From Silene noctiflora (Eukaryota > Streptophyta > Magnoliopsida > Caryophyllales > Caryophyllaceae), in the NCBI GenBank assembly GCA_009801015.1, contig VHZZ01000493.1:22815-66607 (forward strand): a stretch of 43,793 bases of DNA, in the 5' to 3' direction. Of the stretch, positions 19,062-29,299 are shown one piece after another (position 1 is the first letter of the stretch; every line of letters starts with the position of its first letter). The notes below the pieces were generated by a model, which saw only the letters and a program-made list of their open reading frames with translations, made no database searches and was not told the DNA's origin. A program made the translations under genes and the position numbers.

Positions 19062-20201
19062 CCTGGTTGCAAAATGTCGTCGACGTTTTATAACGAATCG
19101 TTGACGCTTTTTAAAAAAAATACCAAACTACCCCTGCTCACTCTCTCTCTCTCTACTCTATTCTCTTCAGATCCTCCCAAACAACAAACTTTAAAAAAAA
19201 TTAAAGACTTTGTTAATCGGATGCAATGTAAAACAACGAATAATCTAAATCAACAGCTTGCAAAGCTTATTTCCGTCACAAATAAATGGTTATAATTAAC
19301 ATCGTCACCACCAAATTCCTTAAGCGAATCTCGTTAACACGCAAATTTAATAATGATTAGGAGCTTAAATACGTAAAACGACCTAGATATACGAAAAAAA
19401 ATACTGAGTAAATAAAAAGTCGAAAACTAAATTTCAAAATTCGATCCATAAAGCGACATTAGGTATCATTGTCCAGCATCAGGCCAAATCCATACCCAAG
19501 TGGGACGTTGAGTCCACGTGTCTGGGGCTAATATGGACAGTCATACTTCACGTCAAACTCAAGATAGTTGGCAACAATCATTGTCCCTTCCGACATTGAC
19601 GCCCAAATTCAATGTCCATGCCCATAAAAGACACTCACGGTCAACGTCCCATACTAATGGGGCGTGTACATTCATTGTCCTAGGCCAAGCCCGACATTAG
19701 GTATCAATGTCTCTGCCCATTAGGGATCGGACATTGAGTTTCATTGTCCATCTTCATTAGGGACAACCAGATTCAAAGTCCATTGATACGAAAAAAAAAA
19801 TTACAATTCAATTCACACTAGGTAAGCAATGATTCGTATTAGGCAAATAATGATTCAACGTTAACAAATGTGAATTTCTTGGAGAGATCTAGGCAATGTC
19901 CGATTCAACGAAAAAAAATACTAGGCAATGTCCGATTCCAGCGGAAAAAAACTACATTGAGTAGTTAATTAGTTAACTTACTGGCGAATCGTCGTTGTCC
20001 GTTGATTTAGATAATTCGTTGTTTGACATTTAATCCGATTAAAAAAATCTTGTTTTTTAAAAAAAATAAAAAAAATTGTTGTGTTGGGAGGATTTGGGAG
20101 AGAGTAGAGTAGAGCGAGAGTGAAGAAGGGTAATGATGGTCTTTTTTTTTTAAATAAGTCGATGATTTGTTACAAAACATCAACGAGATTTCGCAGGCCC
20201 C
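19062..20201. mobile_element. Non-autonomous DNA transposon with long terminal inverted repeats
   Basis: The first ~200 bp (from TTGCAAAATGTCGTCGACG) and the last ~200 bp are diverged inverted repeats. Both arms, read inward, carry GTTTTRTAACRAATC, an AAAAAAA tract, a CTCTACTCTATTCTC-like pyrimidine stretch, ATCCTCCCAA-ACAACAA, then TTAATCGGATNNAATGT and ACGAATNATCTAAATCAAC. With ends set at 19062 and 20201 both arms align base for base at their tips and are flanked by ATTTAG (19056-19061 and 20202-20207), a possible 6-bp target duplication. The interior has no transposase. TIR length suggests a Mutator-like or foldback element, but the target duplication is not the usual 9 bp, so the superfamily is open. 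Confidence 0.72.
19450..19785. repeat. Degenerate ~37-bp repeats inside the TIR element
   Basis: The central part of the 19062-20201 element is a run of imperfect units rich in GACATTG / CAATGTC and CATTGTCC motifs. The clearest pair is 19691-19727 and 19728-19764, which share CGACATT-GGT / CAATGTC and CCATTAGGGA at matching places. The phrase CGACATTAGGTATCA occurs at about 19453 and again at 19691. Such short repeats inside a transposon often serve as transposase binding sites; here that is inference. Confidence 0.6.
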
Positions 20202-20344
20202 ATTTAGTTGGTCAAATGTATTCATATAAAGAAACTTAAACAATCAAATGGAATTACCTAAATAGAAAAAGTAAACGGTCAAATAAAATTGTCTAAAATA
20301 GAAAATGTAAACTATCGAATGAAATGATCTAAAAGTTATCCATA

Positions 20345-22022
20345 AGTTTTCGAAAAAAGGTGGAAGATGATACACATACACATTGTGTACAAAATTTTTG
20401 TACACAAACCAATAACAACTTAACACGTGGCAAACCATAGCTAGTTTGGTTAGATTAATTTAGGGTTAGGTTAGTCATTTTACAAATGTAGTTGATTAAT
20501 TAACTATACTTAGTTAACATCATTTANAGTTAGTTTTTTTATATTTGATTTAATTTCTAAATTTCNCATTTTGATTAAACGAATTCAGGATTGATTAAAC
20601 GAATTTAGGAATTTGTTAGTTTTTTCTGATTTAGTACNTTTTTTATATAATTGATTTATTTTCGAAAAAAACTTAAATATTTGAATCCTAATTTTATTCG
20701 AATAATCAATTCCTAATTGAATTGTATTAATAAAATTGATGAANCCTTATACAATTAATTTCATATATAGTGTTAAATAATCTTAATTTATAAAAAAAGT
20801 TAAATTTTCGTCAATTATTGTTTCCTTTATTACTCAACACCAATCCCACAAAAAAATTCCCATTTTATAATCCTCTAAAATAAGTAAATAATATAATAAA
20901 TTACTCAACATAAAAATAAGATTTTAAAACANAATAATTTTGAAATATTTAGAATTAAGATTCCTTAAATAATTTGATCCATATTTCCTTAAAATCTNAT
21001 CATAACCATAAGGGAAACAATAAAGGGCGAAAATTAGGGAAATATATTAGGAAGGTTTGACTTTTTTTTAAAATTAGGAGTATTTAACACTATATAATAA
21101 AATTAAATTTGATAATAGATGTGNNNNNNNNNNNNNNNNNNNNNNNNNNNNNNNNNNNNNNNNNNNNNNNNNNNNNNNNNNNNNNNNNNNNNNNNNNNNN
21201 NNNNNNNNNNNNNNNNNNNNNNNNNNNNNNNNNNNNNNNNNNNNNNNNNNNNNNNNNNNNNNNNNNNNNNNNNNNNNNNNNNNNNNNNNNNNNNNNNNNN
21301 NNNNNNNNNNNNNNNNNNNNNNNNNNNNNNNNNNNNNNNNNNNNNNNNNNNNNNNNNNNNNNNNNNNNNNNNNNNNNNNNNNNNNNNNNNNNNNNNNNNN
21401 NNNNNNNNNNNNNNNNNNNNNNNNNNNNNNNNNNNNNNNNNNNNNNNNNNNNNNNNNNNNNNNNNNNNNNNNNNNNNNNNNNNNNNNNNNNNNNNNNNNN
21501 NNNNNNNNNNNNNNNNNNNNNNNNNNNNNNNNNNNNNNNNNNNNNNNNNNNNNNNNNNNNNNNNNNNNNNNNNNNNNNNNNNNNNNNNNNNNNNNNNNNN
21601 NNNNNNNNNNNNNNNNNNNNNNNNNNNNNNNNNNNNNNNNNNNNNNNNNNNNNNNNNNNNNNNNNNNNNNNNNNNNNNNNNNNNNNNNNNNNNNNNNNNN
21701 NNNNNNNNNNNNNAAAAACTTTGATTGATGCAAAAGTTAGTCAGATGTAATTGAATAAGATAATTACATTTTGCCGAAATTGAATTAATTGTATAATAAA
21801 TAATTCTATTTTTAAGTAATTTACTAAATTTAAATGCAAACAAAATAAATCAATTAATAATAAAAACTAACCATAAGTTAACTATATATCCAAAATGACT
21901 AATATAACCCTAAATTAATCTAACTTGGCTAACTATAGTTTGTCCACGTGTCACGTAGCTATTGGTTTGTATACAAAAAAACTATACACAATGTGTATGT
22001 GTAGCTTTTTCGAAAAAAAGGT
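20345..22022. mobile_element. Second inverted-repeat element, interrupted by the N gap
   Basis: Two arms of about 160 bp in opposite orientation: left about 20347-20512, right about 21870-22020. Read inward, both have TTTCGAAAAA, ACACATACACATTGTGTA, TTTTTGTA-ACAAACCAATA, ACACGTGG, CAAACTATAG or CAAACCATAG, then AGATTAATTTAGGGTTA and TTAGTCATTTT. The arms contain their own small palindrome (TTGTGTACAAAATTTTTGTACACAA on the left). The interior is AT-rich, has several single N bases, and includes the unsequenced run, so coding capacity cannot be judged. The true length is unknown because the gap size may be an estimate. Confidence 0.75.
21124..21713. other. Assembly gap (590 N)
   Basis: Unsequenced run. 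It sits inside the inverted-repeat element at 20345-22022, which may be why assembly failed there. The apparent long open frames across it are artefacts of the N characters. Confidence 0.99.
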
Positions 22023-23440
22023 TGCAAGTTGTATGATGTGGTATGTGACAAACATTATTTGAGATTTGTCTATTACCAGTGTCTTATATACGGTTCTGTC
22101 CATCCTATATAGACCTTTTTTTAATTGATTTTCAGTGTATAAATAGTTTCACTACGAAGGTGGCTTATGTACAAACAACCGTTTTGCTATCGTTTGCATG
22201 TTCAATTTCACCGTATTATTAAGACACTACTAATTGTCGTGTTTTCTCAATGATCAAGTAGGAATATGTAGTCCAATATGATGTAAGCGGATTATTTACA
22301 ACAAAAAATAACATGTTATAGACATGACTAAATATATCAAATTGAATATATACAAATGTATTCAATTCATATCAGGTTAAATCAATTCATTTTAGGTTCA
22401 CGTTACTTGAAACATCTCACTAATCTAATCACAAATAAATTTCCAAAAGGACAAACGACTTTCAAATCAAGTCACTAAACTAATCATTTTTTCGATGAAG
22501 TGATAATTAAACATTGTTTTCGTGAAACCTAAGATTGCTGACTTCATGACTTCTATTGGTCATTAATGTCTAACTCTTTCGAGGTAGTTTGAAAGCTGGT
22601 AATTTCAACTTACCTCTCTCATCCAAATGATCAATCTAGTTTTTTTACCTTATAAAATTCATTTTTTTTTGAGTAAAAGATCAATTTCATTAATAACAAT
22701 AATAATATGTCATACAAGAATTNCAATAAGAATTAAAATTAACTGAATACAAACCTATAAAACACAAACAAGACAAACTCTTTCTAAAACCAAAATCGTT
22801 ATTAGATAAAAGCGCTTCTGCACACCACCCTCTAAAATACCGCTGTTTCTTCATACAACCAACTGCGAGGGGATCCATAGATCTGATAATAAAGTTTTGA
22901 AATAGATGAATCTTGTCAGATCTCACAAATCGTAAGCAATAATCCAATATCCATTGCAACACCATATAATTACAGATAAGAACATTGATCTTCCACATAA
23001 TTCTTAAACCTCTCAAATAGAGGGATGAATCTCACACAAAGTGAGGACAAATCTCTAATAAAGGAGAAATAAGAGTTATTTGCATATANTTAATAGATAT
23101 TTAGTAAGAAAAACGAAAAAATTGCGGATTACCTCCACCAACCAAAATATTGGTAGACGGTAGCTCTATTTGATGAATTTGAAGTTTAGGGGGGTTAAGG
23201 TTTTAGAGAGAGATTGTTTTAATTTTTATTTCTTGCAATTTTACTTTTACCTTATAAAGTTCTTATATTAATCTATTCATAATTTCATATCGGGGTAAAA
23301 TTGACTCGACTCAAATTAAATCGAATCAGTTTCACCAATTCTAACCAAACCCATCAATGATCAAGGTATGGGGTTGGATTAGAACCATTTAGATGAGATT
23401 TTCAAAATTTGAAAATTTCAATACAAAGGTCAAATTACAC
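22023..23440. other. Intergenic DNA before the TOG-like gene
   Basis: No gene recognised. A minus-strand open frame at 22690-23016 contains an N and resembles no family I know. The A/T-rich flank TTCATTTTTTTTTTGAGTAAAAGATCAATTTCATTAATAA at about 22659-22697 looks like the end of a retroposed element (poly-A on the minus strand), so the 22.65-23.05 kb stretch may be a non-LTR retrotransposon tail; this is weak. The last 250 bases should contain the promoter of the plus-strand gene at 23542, whose leader (about 23440-23541) is strongly CT-rich. Confidence 0.35.
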
Positions 23441-23541
23441 TCTTCACACTTTCTCACTTCTTCAAAATTTCATTTCTATCCCTCAAAAATCCTCTCATTC
23501 TCCTTCTCTCTCTCTCTTTTTTTCTCTTCCCAACAACAACA

Positions 23542-26500
23542 ATGGCTTCCTCTACCTCCATTGACACTACTACTACCACTAATGGTGATGCTCCCCCTCC
23601 TGAAATCACCATCGATTACATTTCTTCCGATCAACTTACTCCTCTCTCTAACCCTGATACCCAGATTCAGGTATAATCTCTCTTTAAATTCACTTTGTTC
23701 TTGCTCAATTTTTTGTTTTATTTGGTGGTTTGTGCGTTTTTCTTGCTTGTTTGCTGTTTTCTTGGTTGATTTTTTGTGGGTTTTGCTTCAATTTTTGTGG
23801 GTATTGCTTCATTTTTTGTGGGTATTGATTATTGAGCCATGTCAGTTTATGTAATTGATGTTTTCGCGTAGAATTAGTCGTTTGTAAGCCGGGTTTATGC
23901 TAATGTTGTTTAACACGGATCGGAACTACCTAAAATGAGCGATGTTTAGTCTTCTGTAAGGTGGTTTTATGCCAATGTTATCACAACTAACTAAAACATT
24001 GAGCGATGTTTAGTTGTCTGTAAAGCGGGTCTTATGCTAATATTGTCTAAGACGGATCGCAACTACCAAAAATATGGCCAGTGGTAGTTGCTAAAATGAT
24101 CTGTTTTAGGATATACTTGTGTAAGACCGCTATGTTGAAGGGAAAATAGCCGGAGATTTACGAACTTTGTTTGAATTTGAAATTTTACGGGGATTTCTGC
24201 TTGTCTTGATTTTCTCAAGCCCTTTTATGTAGGTCGTTGAAACTAATTATTGTCGAAAAAAATTTGAATTTGGTGGAAGAAAAATTGATGTGTGATTCAC
24301 ATTTGATTATTACATTTCTGTATGTACTTTGTAGTTGCTTGTTTCGATCCCGTCTTGACTACTTTAAAGGTTATGAAAATTGTTGGGAGTTGGTTTTAAG
24401 CGAATTGGATCTGATTCGTGCTCAATACGTGAAATTTGCAGGGGTTGATTGCTGGTTTGGAATCAAAGAATTGGATTGAAGTTTGTGAATCGTTGAATGA
24501 TACTCGGAGACTGGCTCTTTACCACTCTGATCTCTTACTTCCTTTGATGTAAGAACTTTCAGCATTTGTTCATGTAATTTGTGAAGTTTAGTTAGGTTTG
24601 TTTGATGTAGTCGGTAGAAGTAAATTCAGCTGGTTAATTGTATGGTAATGTTATATGGTAATCAGCGAAGCGGTTATGCTGATATTGGTGAAGTCCATAA
24701 AAAACCCGAGAAGTGCTTTGTGCAAGACAACAATCATGACTGCTGCTGATATCTTTACTGCCTATCGTGATAAGCTATTGGAGCCTACTTTATCGGGTGC
24801 ATTTGATAACTTGGTAATGATCTCGTTTTTGCTTTTGTTACAATTTTGTTTGCATAGTTTAAACAAATATGCCGGCATTGGACGTTTGTGGTGTACTTCT
24901 TGTTTAGTTTATGACAAGTGAATCTGGTGTTTGAGGTGTGCGTTGGTCTAAACCATTAAACAGTGTGCAGTGGGCTTAATTTTGTAGCCTGTCTGAAATC
25001 TTTCAGAAAGGCATATGTTACTTCTTGTCCTCTCTCTTTCGTTGAAAGAATATTGAACCATGAACCATCTACTACCTCCATCCGATTTATACTATTGCCG
25101 TCTCACTTAGTTGGTTAGTACTCTTAGTAGATATCAATTTCGACTAATTTCTTGAAATACATGTAGAATACCGTGTGAATTTTGTTAAGAAGATTTAAGA
25201 AAACAACTAACCTGATGGTGTGAGGTTATATCCTTGCCAATCATAAGTTCGAGATGTAGCTATCTTTAGGAAATGTAGGTATGTATGCCTCTTTAGCAGT
25301 CTAAAAGTTTTGAGATACACAGTTTTTTCAGCGAAGTTAACCAATAAAAACAAGGCTTTAGTCGTGCTATAGTTTGTGACAAGTTACCATGAATTGTCTT
25401 CCATGATTTGTGGTCAATTCCTAATCATTCTCAGATGCCCCTACTTAATTTTCTTATCTCACAGTTTCATCGCTTCACCCTTCTATTATCCTAATAATTT
25501 CACCATTTGGTCTCCGTCTCACATGGTCCGTAGTGGCTATTTTTGGGATATTGCTAACTGAATGTGTAATTTCAGTTTTTTTTTTTAAGTTGTCCTTGCA
25601 TTACCCAAGTGGTTGATGCTATGGAAGTATGAAACAACTGACAGCCACTCCTCTTTCATTGCGTCACAGGACTCCCCATTAAGCCCCCTATCCCCCGAAC
25701 TCGCTTTCTTTTATTTATTGCCCTACTGGCTTATATTAGTTTATTCTTCTTGAAGCTGCTTACTTCTTCGTTATCATCCAATCAAAACCCTAACTAGCGC
25801 TTCGTTTCAAGAATACATAAATGTTGAATTTGAAAGATCAGACAATTGTTGTCTAAACACCACGCAATGGCTATGAGTGAAGAATAAAGACAAGAAACAA
25901 AATTAATTGCTTTGTGTTTCTTACTGCTTTCTGGTGATACACTTACCCACAACATTCCTAAGCTTTAACTGAGATTTTTCTAATAATCATGTTGATGTTT
26001 TGTTATGTTTTATCTATTTCATTTACGTACTCTGCCAGGGTTGTATTATTTTTCCAATGTTTCTTGTACGAGCCTGCCATCAAGGCAATTCCCCCCCTTG
26101 CATATGCGAGGCAGAGCCAGATTCTTAATTTCGTATATATTCCTCCGTTATTATGGTTAATGAGTTACTTTAATATGTGAAGCTTTCCCATATAAGTTCT
26201 CTGAGTTTTTTTTTTACTGCATTAAAGTTGTTTTCAGTCTATGAATTTCACATCACTGAAAACTTCTCTGGTGGCACCTACAGCTGCTGCAACTATTGCT
26301 GAAAGCATCTCAAGACAAGCGGTTTGTGTGCGAGGAAGCAGACAAGACCTTAAACTCAATGGTTCAGTCTATCTCTCCTCTTCCTGTACTCCAAAAGCTT
26401 CAGACATATGCTGGACATCACAATCCTAAAGTTAGAGCTAAAGCTGCTACATCCCTCTCTAACTGTGTCTCCCGAATGGTAACTAAATTCATTCTCCTGC

Positions 26501-27100
26501 TTTGACACTTCAACTCTTTGACTCTTTGAGTTATATTCCGTTCAGGCGTTTATTAGTCCATTGCATTTACGTTGTTACCTTTGTACTTTAATACGGGGCA
26601 ACCAATGTCAACTTGAACCATAAATTCTCAAATATATAGAGAGACACGAGTAGAAATTGGTCACATGTGATTCTTGACGGTGGAATTGCACCTACTGAGT
26701 GTTGGATGGAAATGCTGGTGAAAGCTAATATTGCTGAACCTGAATTCAAAAGGGGAAAATAGAAATGGGATGGAGGGAATACTTGCTTAGTTGCTTGTGT
26801 GATACGGAGTATCATTTTACAGCCAAAATAGCATGCAGTTAATTGATTGACATGTTTCGCTCGCAGAGTCTCGAAGAACTTCAGGAATTTGGTCTGGTTT
26901 TACTGGTTCAATCAGCAGCTAAATTGTTGAACGACAGGCTACCAGATGCTAGGGAAGCTGCTCGGAACATTATCATGTCAGTCTACAAGCTATATCCTGA
27001 AAATGAAGAACAAAAGCAAGAATCATGGCAAAACTTTTGCGAGTCTAATCTTCCAGCTCTTCATGGTCAATCCATAATCAAAATCACGACGAGTCATTAG
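23542..27100 (+). CDS. Small HEAT/TOG (CLASP_N-like) ARM-repeat protein
   Basis: Spliced CDS of 5 exons: 23542-23670, 24442-24548, 24666-24813, 26284-26478, 26867-27100; all GT-AG, phases agree; 270 aa. After a 40-residue low-complexity start (MASSTSIDTTTTTNGDAPPP) the protein is entirely alpha-helical HEAT-type repeats: GLIAGLESKNWIEVCESLND, LVKSIKNPRSALCKTTIMTA, LLLKASQDKRFVCEEADKTL, then AGHHNPKVRAKAATSLSNCV and LNDRLPDAREAARNIIMSVY. This is the arrangement of a single TOG domain (CLASP N-terminal family). The NP-x-VRAKAA and D-x-REAAR turns are the loops that, in TOG proteins, face tubulin. Plants have a conserved family of such small single-domain ARM proteins (Arabidopsis At3g01450 type) whose function is poorly known. 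Microtubule binding is therefore inference from fold. The CT-rich leader and ACAACAACAATGGCT context support this start. Confidence 0.85.
23769..23830 (+). repeat. Short tandem repeat in intron 1 of the TOG-like gene
   Basis: Three near-identical ~24-bp units built on TTTTTGTGGGTATTGCTTCA lie head to tail. They are intronic and have no visible coding role. Confidence 0.8.
23875..24085 (+). repeat. ~60-75 bp tandem triplication in intron 1 of the TOG-like gene
   Basis: Three imperfect units start at about 23877, 23949 and 24009. Each reads AGT-GT-TGTAAG-CGGGTTTATGCTAATGTTGT, then ACACGGATCGGAACTACC, and the first two end GAGCGATGTTT. The middle copy lacks about ten bases. This raises the GC content locally inside an otherwise T-rich intron. 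Confidence 0.8.
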
Positions 27101-27720
27101 GTCTATCACAGCATTGTACATATGGAGCCTCTGCTTATCATCTCCATGAGGAAGTTGTGTTTGCCGCCTCTTCGCAAACCCTTCACTACTAGCCTGCTTC
27201 TATAAACTACTGCATTTTGCTTTGTTTTTAATCAAACGTGATACAGATTGCTGTCGTAGTATGTCGATATACATATATGACTATGTTTTGAGGATCCTTC
27301 TGCTTTTGTGCCACCCTCTCCGCCATTTTTATTGGAGTTTTTATCATGGTTGAGTGTTTGAACTTTCGTCATTGCTATTCATAATACCGGTTTTTGTTTA
27401 CTCGGCCATCCTTAAACCAATTGTCCAACAGAGTTCATATGCAACCGGTTGGCCTTATTAACCATATCATTCCAACTAAGGAAACTACTCTCCCCTCCTC
27501 CAAGCAATAATCCCATATCTATTCTTACCTTCAATAAAGGATCTTTTGATGCTGTCAATATTGTAATTATGGTACATATATTCATGTAATCTCNGAAAAT
27601 ATTCTAGGTTGTAAACTATATATATGTAACCCATTCTTTATGTCAATATACAATTCATTCAATCAAATAAACCTAGTCTTATAGGCCTTGTATGAGACCA
27701 TCTCACTTATAAAACAAACG
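27101..27720 (+). other. 3' flank of the TOG-like gene
   Basis: Should contain the 3' UTR of the plus-strand gene. A run of T- and A-rich sequence ends with CAATCAAATAAACC at about 27660, a plausible but unproven polyadenylation region. No other gene seen. Confidence 0.4.
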
Positions 27721-27732
27721 TCAGATGTCAAC

Positions 27733-27790
27733 TAGCGTAATTGGTGAAGTCATGAGATATTGTATTCACAATTTGGGTTCGAACACAGTT
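27733..27790 (+). mobile_element. Possible tRNA-derived SINE head (A and B boxes)
   Basis: TAGCGTAATTGG (27733-27744) fits the RNA polymerase III A box and GGTTCGAACAC (27776-27786) fits the B box, with tRNA-like spacing of about 31 bases between them. The surrounding sequence does not fold into a cloverleaf with an acceptor stem, so it is not a tRNA gene. A SINE 5' head is the likely source. The 3' end of the element was not found; it merges into the duplicated DNA that follows. Confidence 0.45.
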
Positions 27791-28078
27791 ACCATTCAAC
27801 CATTGGATTAATCGTACGTTTAAGATTAATTATCGCGTAAAATCGTTGTCTAATGCACATCGATTTTATTCTATAATTGTGAACCTTTAATATCATCCTA
27901 GTATAATTTCACATTCCACCAAGAAAAAATATCATTTCTTTTATCGCACATTTAAGGGTAATTATCCGTGTAAAATCGTTGTACAATGCACATCGATATT
28001 ATTCTATAATTGTGCACATTAATATCATCCCTATTATAATCAACCAAGAAAAAATATCATCTCTAATCCATAGTTATA

Positions 28079-28337
28079 CTCCCTCCATTCAACTCCATAC
28101 TACAACTATCTATTTTGCACACTATTCACAAGCGAAAATTCAAATTCAATTTTCTCTCAATACGTAAATGAAATTATATTCATGTGGGATATTGTTTGAT
28201 TCGTCTTTACGAGTATATTATAAATATCTAGCTTATATAATTTTTGCAAATACGTAGTTAACGATATTTACTGCGTAAACACACGCGTTGGCAAACGTGA
28301 AAAAGCAAAGTGGTAGCGTGGAGTTGAATGGAGGAAG
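28079..28337. mobile_element. Stowaway-type MITE with paralogous empty site
   Basis: 259-bp element with about 25-bp terminal inverted repeats (CTCCCTCCATTCAACTCCAT at the left; the right end differs at a few positions) and TA at both sides (28077-28078, 28338-28339). In the second copy of the surrounding tandem duplication the matching place (about 28848) reads ATTATAGTTAATTAC with one TA and no element. The interior contains ATATTATAAATATC and no coding sequence. Confidence 0.95.
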
Positions 28338-29147
28338 TAGTTAATTACTTGATCTCGTATTCTCATACTAATAGCGCAATGTATTATACTTTCTTTATCA
28401 ATTTTTTAACCCATACATTTTCTTTTCACGTTTTTGCTTTTTATCTTTGGTCTAACGATTATATTCTCTAATTCCGCCTCCCTTAGTAACTCTTCACAAT
28501 ATTCATTTCTGGTATTTTTCAACTTACGAACTCTAAACTTAGATCAAACAAACACATCTCCCATAAGACCAACAAAATCACGTAAATGTTAGCAAAACTG
28601 ACGCTTTCCATATTTTACCGTTATCGTTACATCGTTCCGAAACAAATATACACTATTTAAACAACAGTATAACAACATAACATTCCACCAAGAAAAAATA
28701 TCATCTCTCTTATCGCACATTTAAGGGTAATTATCGTGTAAAATCGTTGTACAATGCACATCGATTTTATTCTATAATTGTGCACCTTTAATATCATCCC
28801 TATTATAATCAACCAAGAAAAAAATATCATCTCTAATCTCTAATTATAGTTAATTACTTAATCTCATAGTCTCATAGTCTCATGCTAATACTGCACTATT
28901 ATACTTTATTTATCCCATACATTTTCTTTTCACGTTTTTGCTTTTTATCTTTTACCAACCACTTTTAACGACTAACGACTAACGATTATATTCTCTAATT
29001 CCACCTCCCTCCTATTTTTTTGACTTGCGAACTCTAAACTTAGATCGAACGAACACATCTCCCATAAAACCTACAAAATCAGATAAACGTTGAGCAAAAT
29101 ATGAACTTTTTACCGTCACCGTTGCATCGTTCCGAAACAAAGATACA

Positions 29148-29157
29148 CTATTTAAAC
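29148..29157 (+). promoter_or_regulatory. TATA-like box of the PRMT4 gene
   Basis: CTATTTAAAC about 145 bases before the start codon, at a distance compatible with transcription starting in the A/C-rich stretch around 29180-29200. The same box stands in the upstream duplicate at 28653-28662. No other core element was identified. Confidence 0.5.
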
Positions 29158-29299
29158 ACGATATAACAAACAGCATAACATAACCATCAAATTCATACTA
29201 CAGTATACACTACCTCTTTCACCTCCACTATTCACTGCAAATACAAAACCCTAATTTTACATCAATCATTCTTCTTCATTCACCTTCAACTCAACAACA

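Larger units (their letters stand above)
27912..29183. repeat. Tandem duplication upstream of PRMT4 (two ~510-bp copies plus MITE)
   Basis: Copy 1 runs about 27912-28680 and copy 2 about 28681-29183. Both start CATTCCACCAAGAAAAAATATC, continue GCACATTTAAGGGTAATTATC, AAATCGTTGTACAATGCACATCG, then ACATTTTCTTTTCACGTTTTTGC, CTAAACTTAGATC-AAC, and end with a CTATTTAAAC TATA-like box (28653 and 29148) and ATAACA. Copy 1 is longer because of an inserted MITE. A third, older copy of the first ~95 bases lies just upstream at about 27805-27900. Copy 2 ends about 115 bases before the PRMT4 start codon. Confidence 0.9.

Noticed and set aside
21074..21843. Several open frames of about 200-246 codons
   Set aside because: They consist almost wholly of N bases from the assembly gap.
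22690..23016. Minus-strand open frame of 108 codons
   Set aside because: Contains an N, resembles no known family and lies in repeat-like DNA; not enough to call a gene.
26588..26800. Complete Stowaway MITE in intron 4 of the TOG-like gene
   Set aside because: Only a right-end-like GGGATGGAGGGAATACT is present near 26770; no matching left end was found.
27733..27790. tRNA gene
   Set aside because: A and B boxes are present but no acceptor stem or cloverleaf can be drawn.
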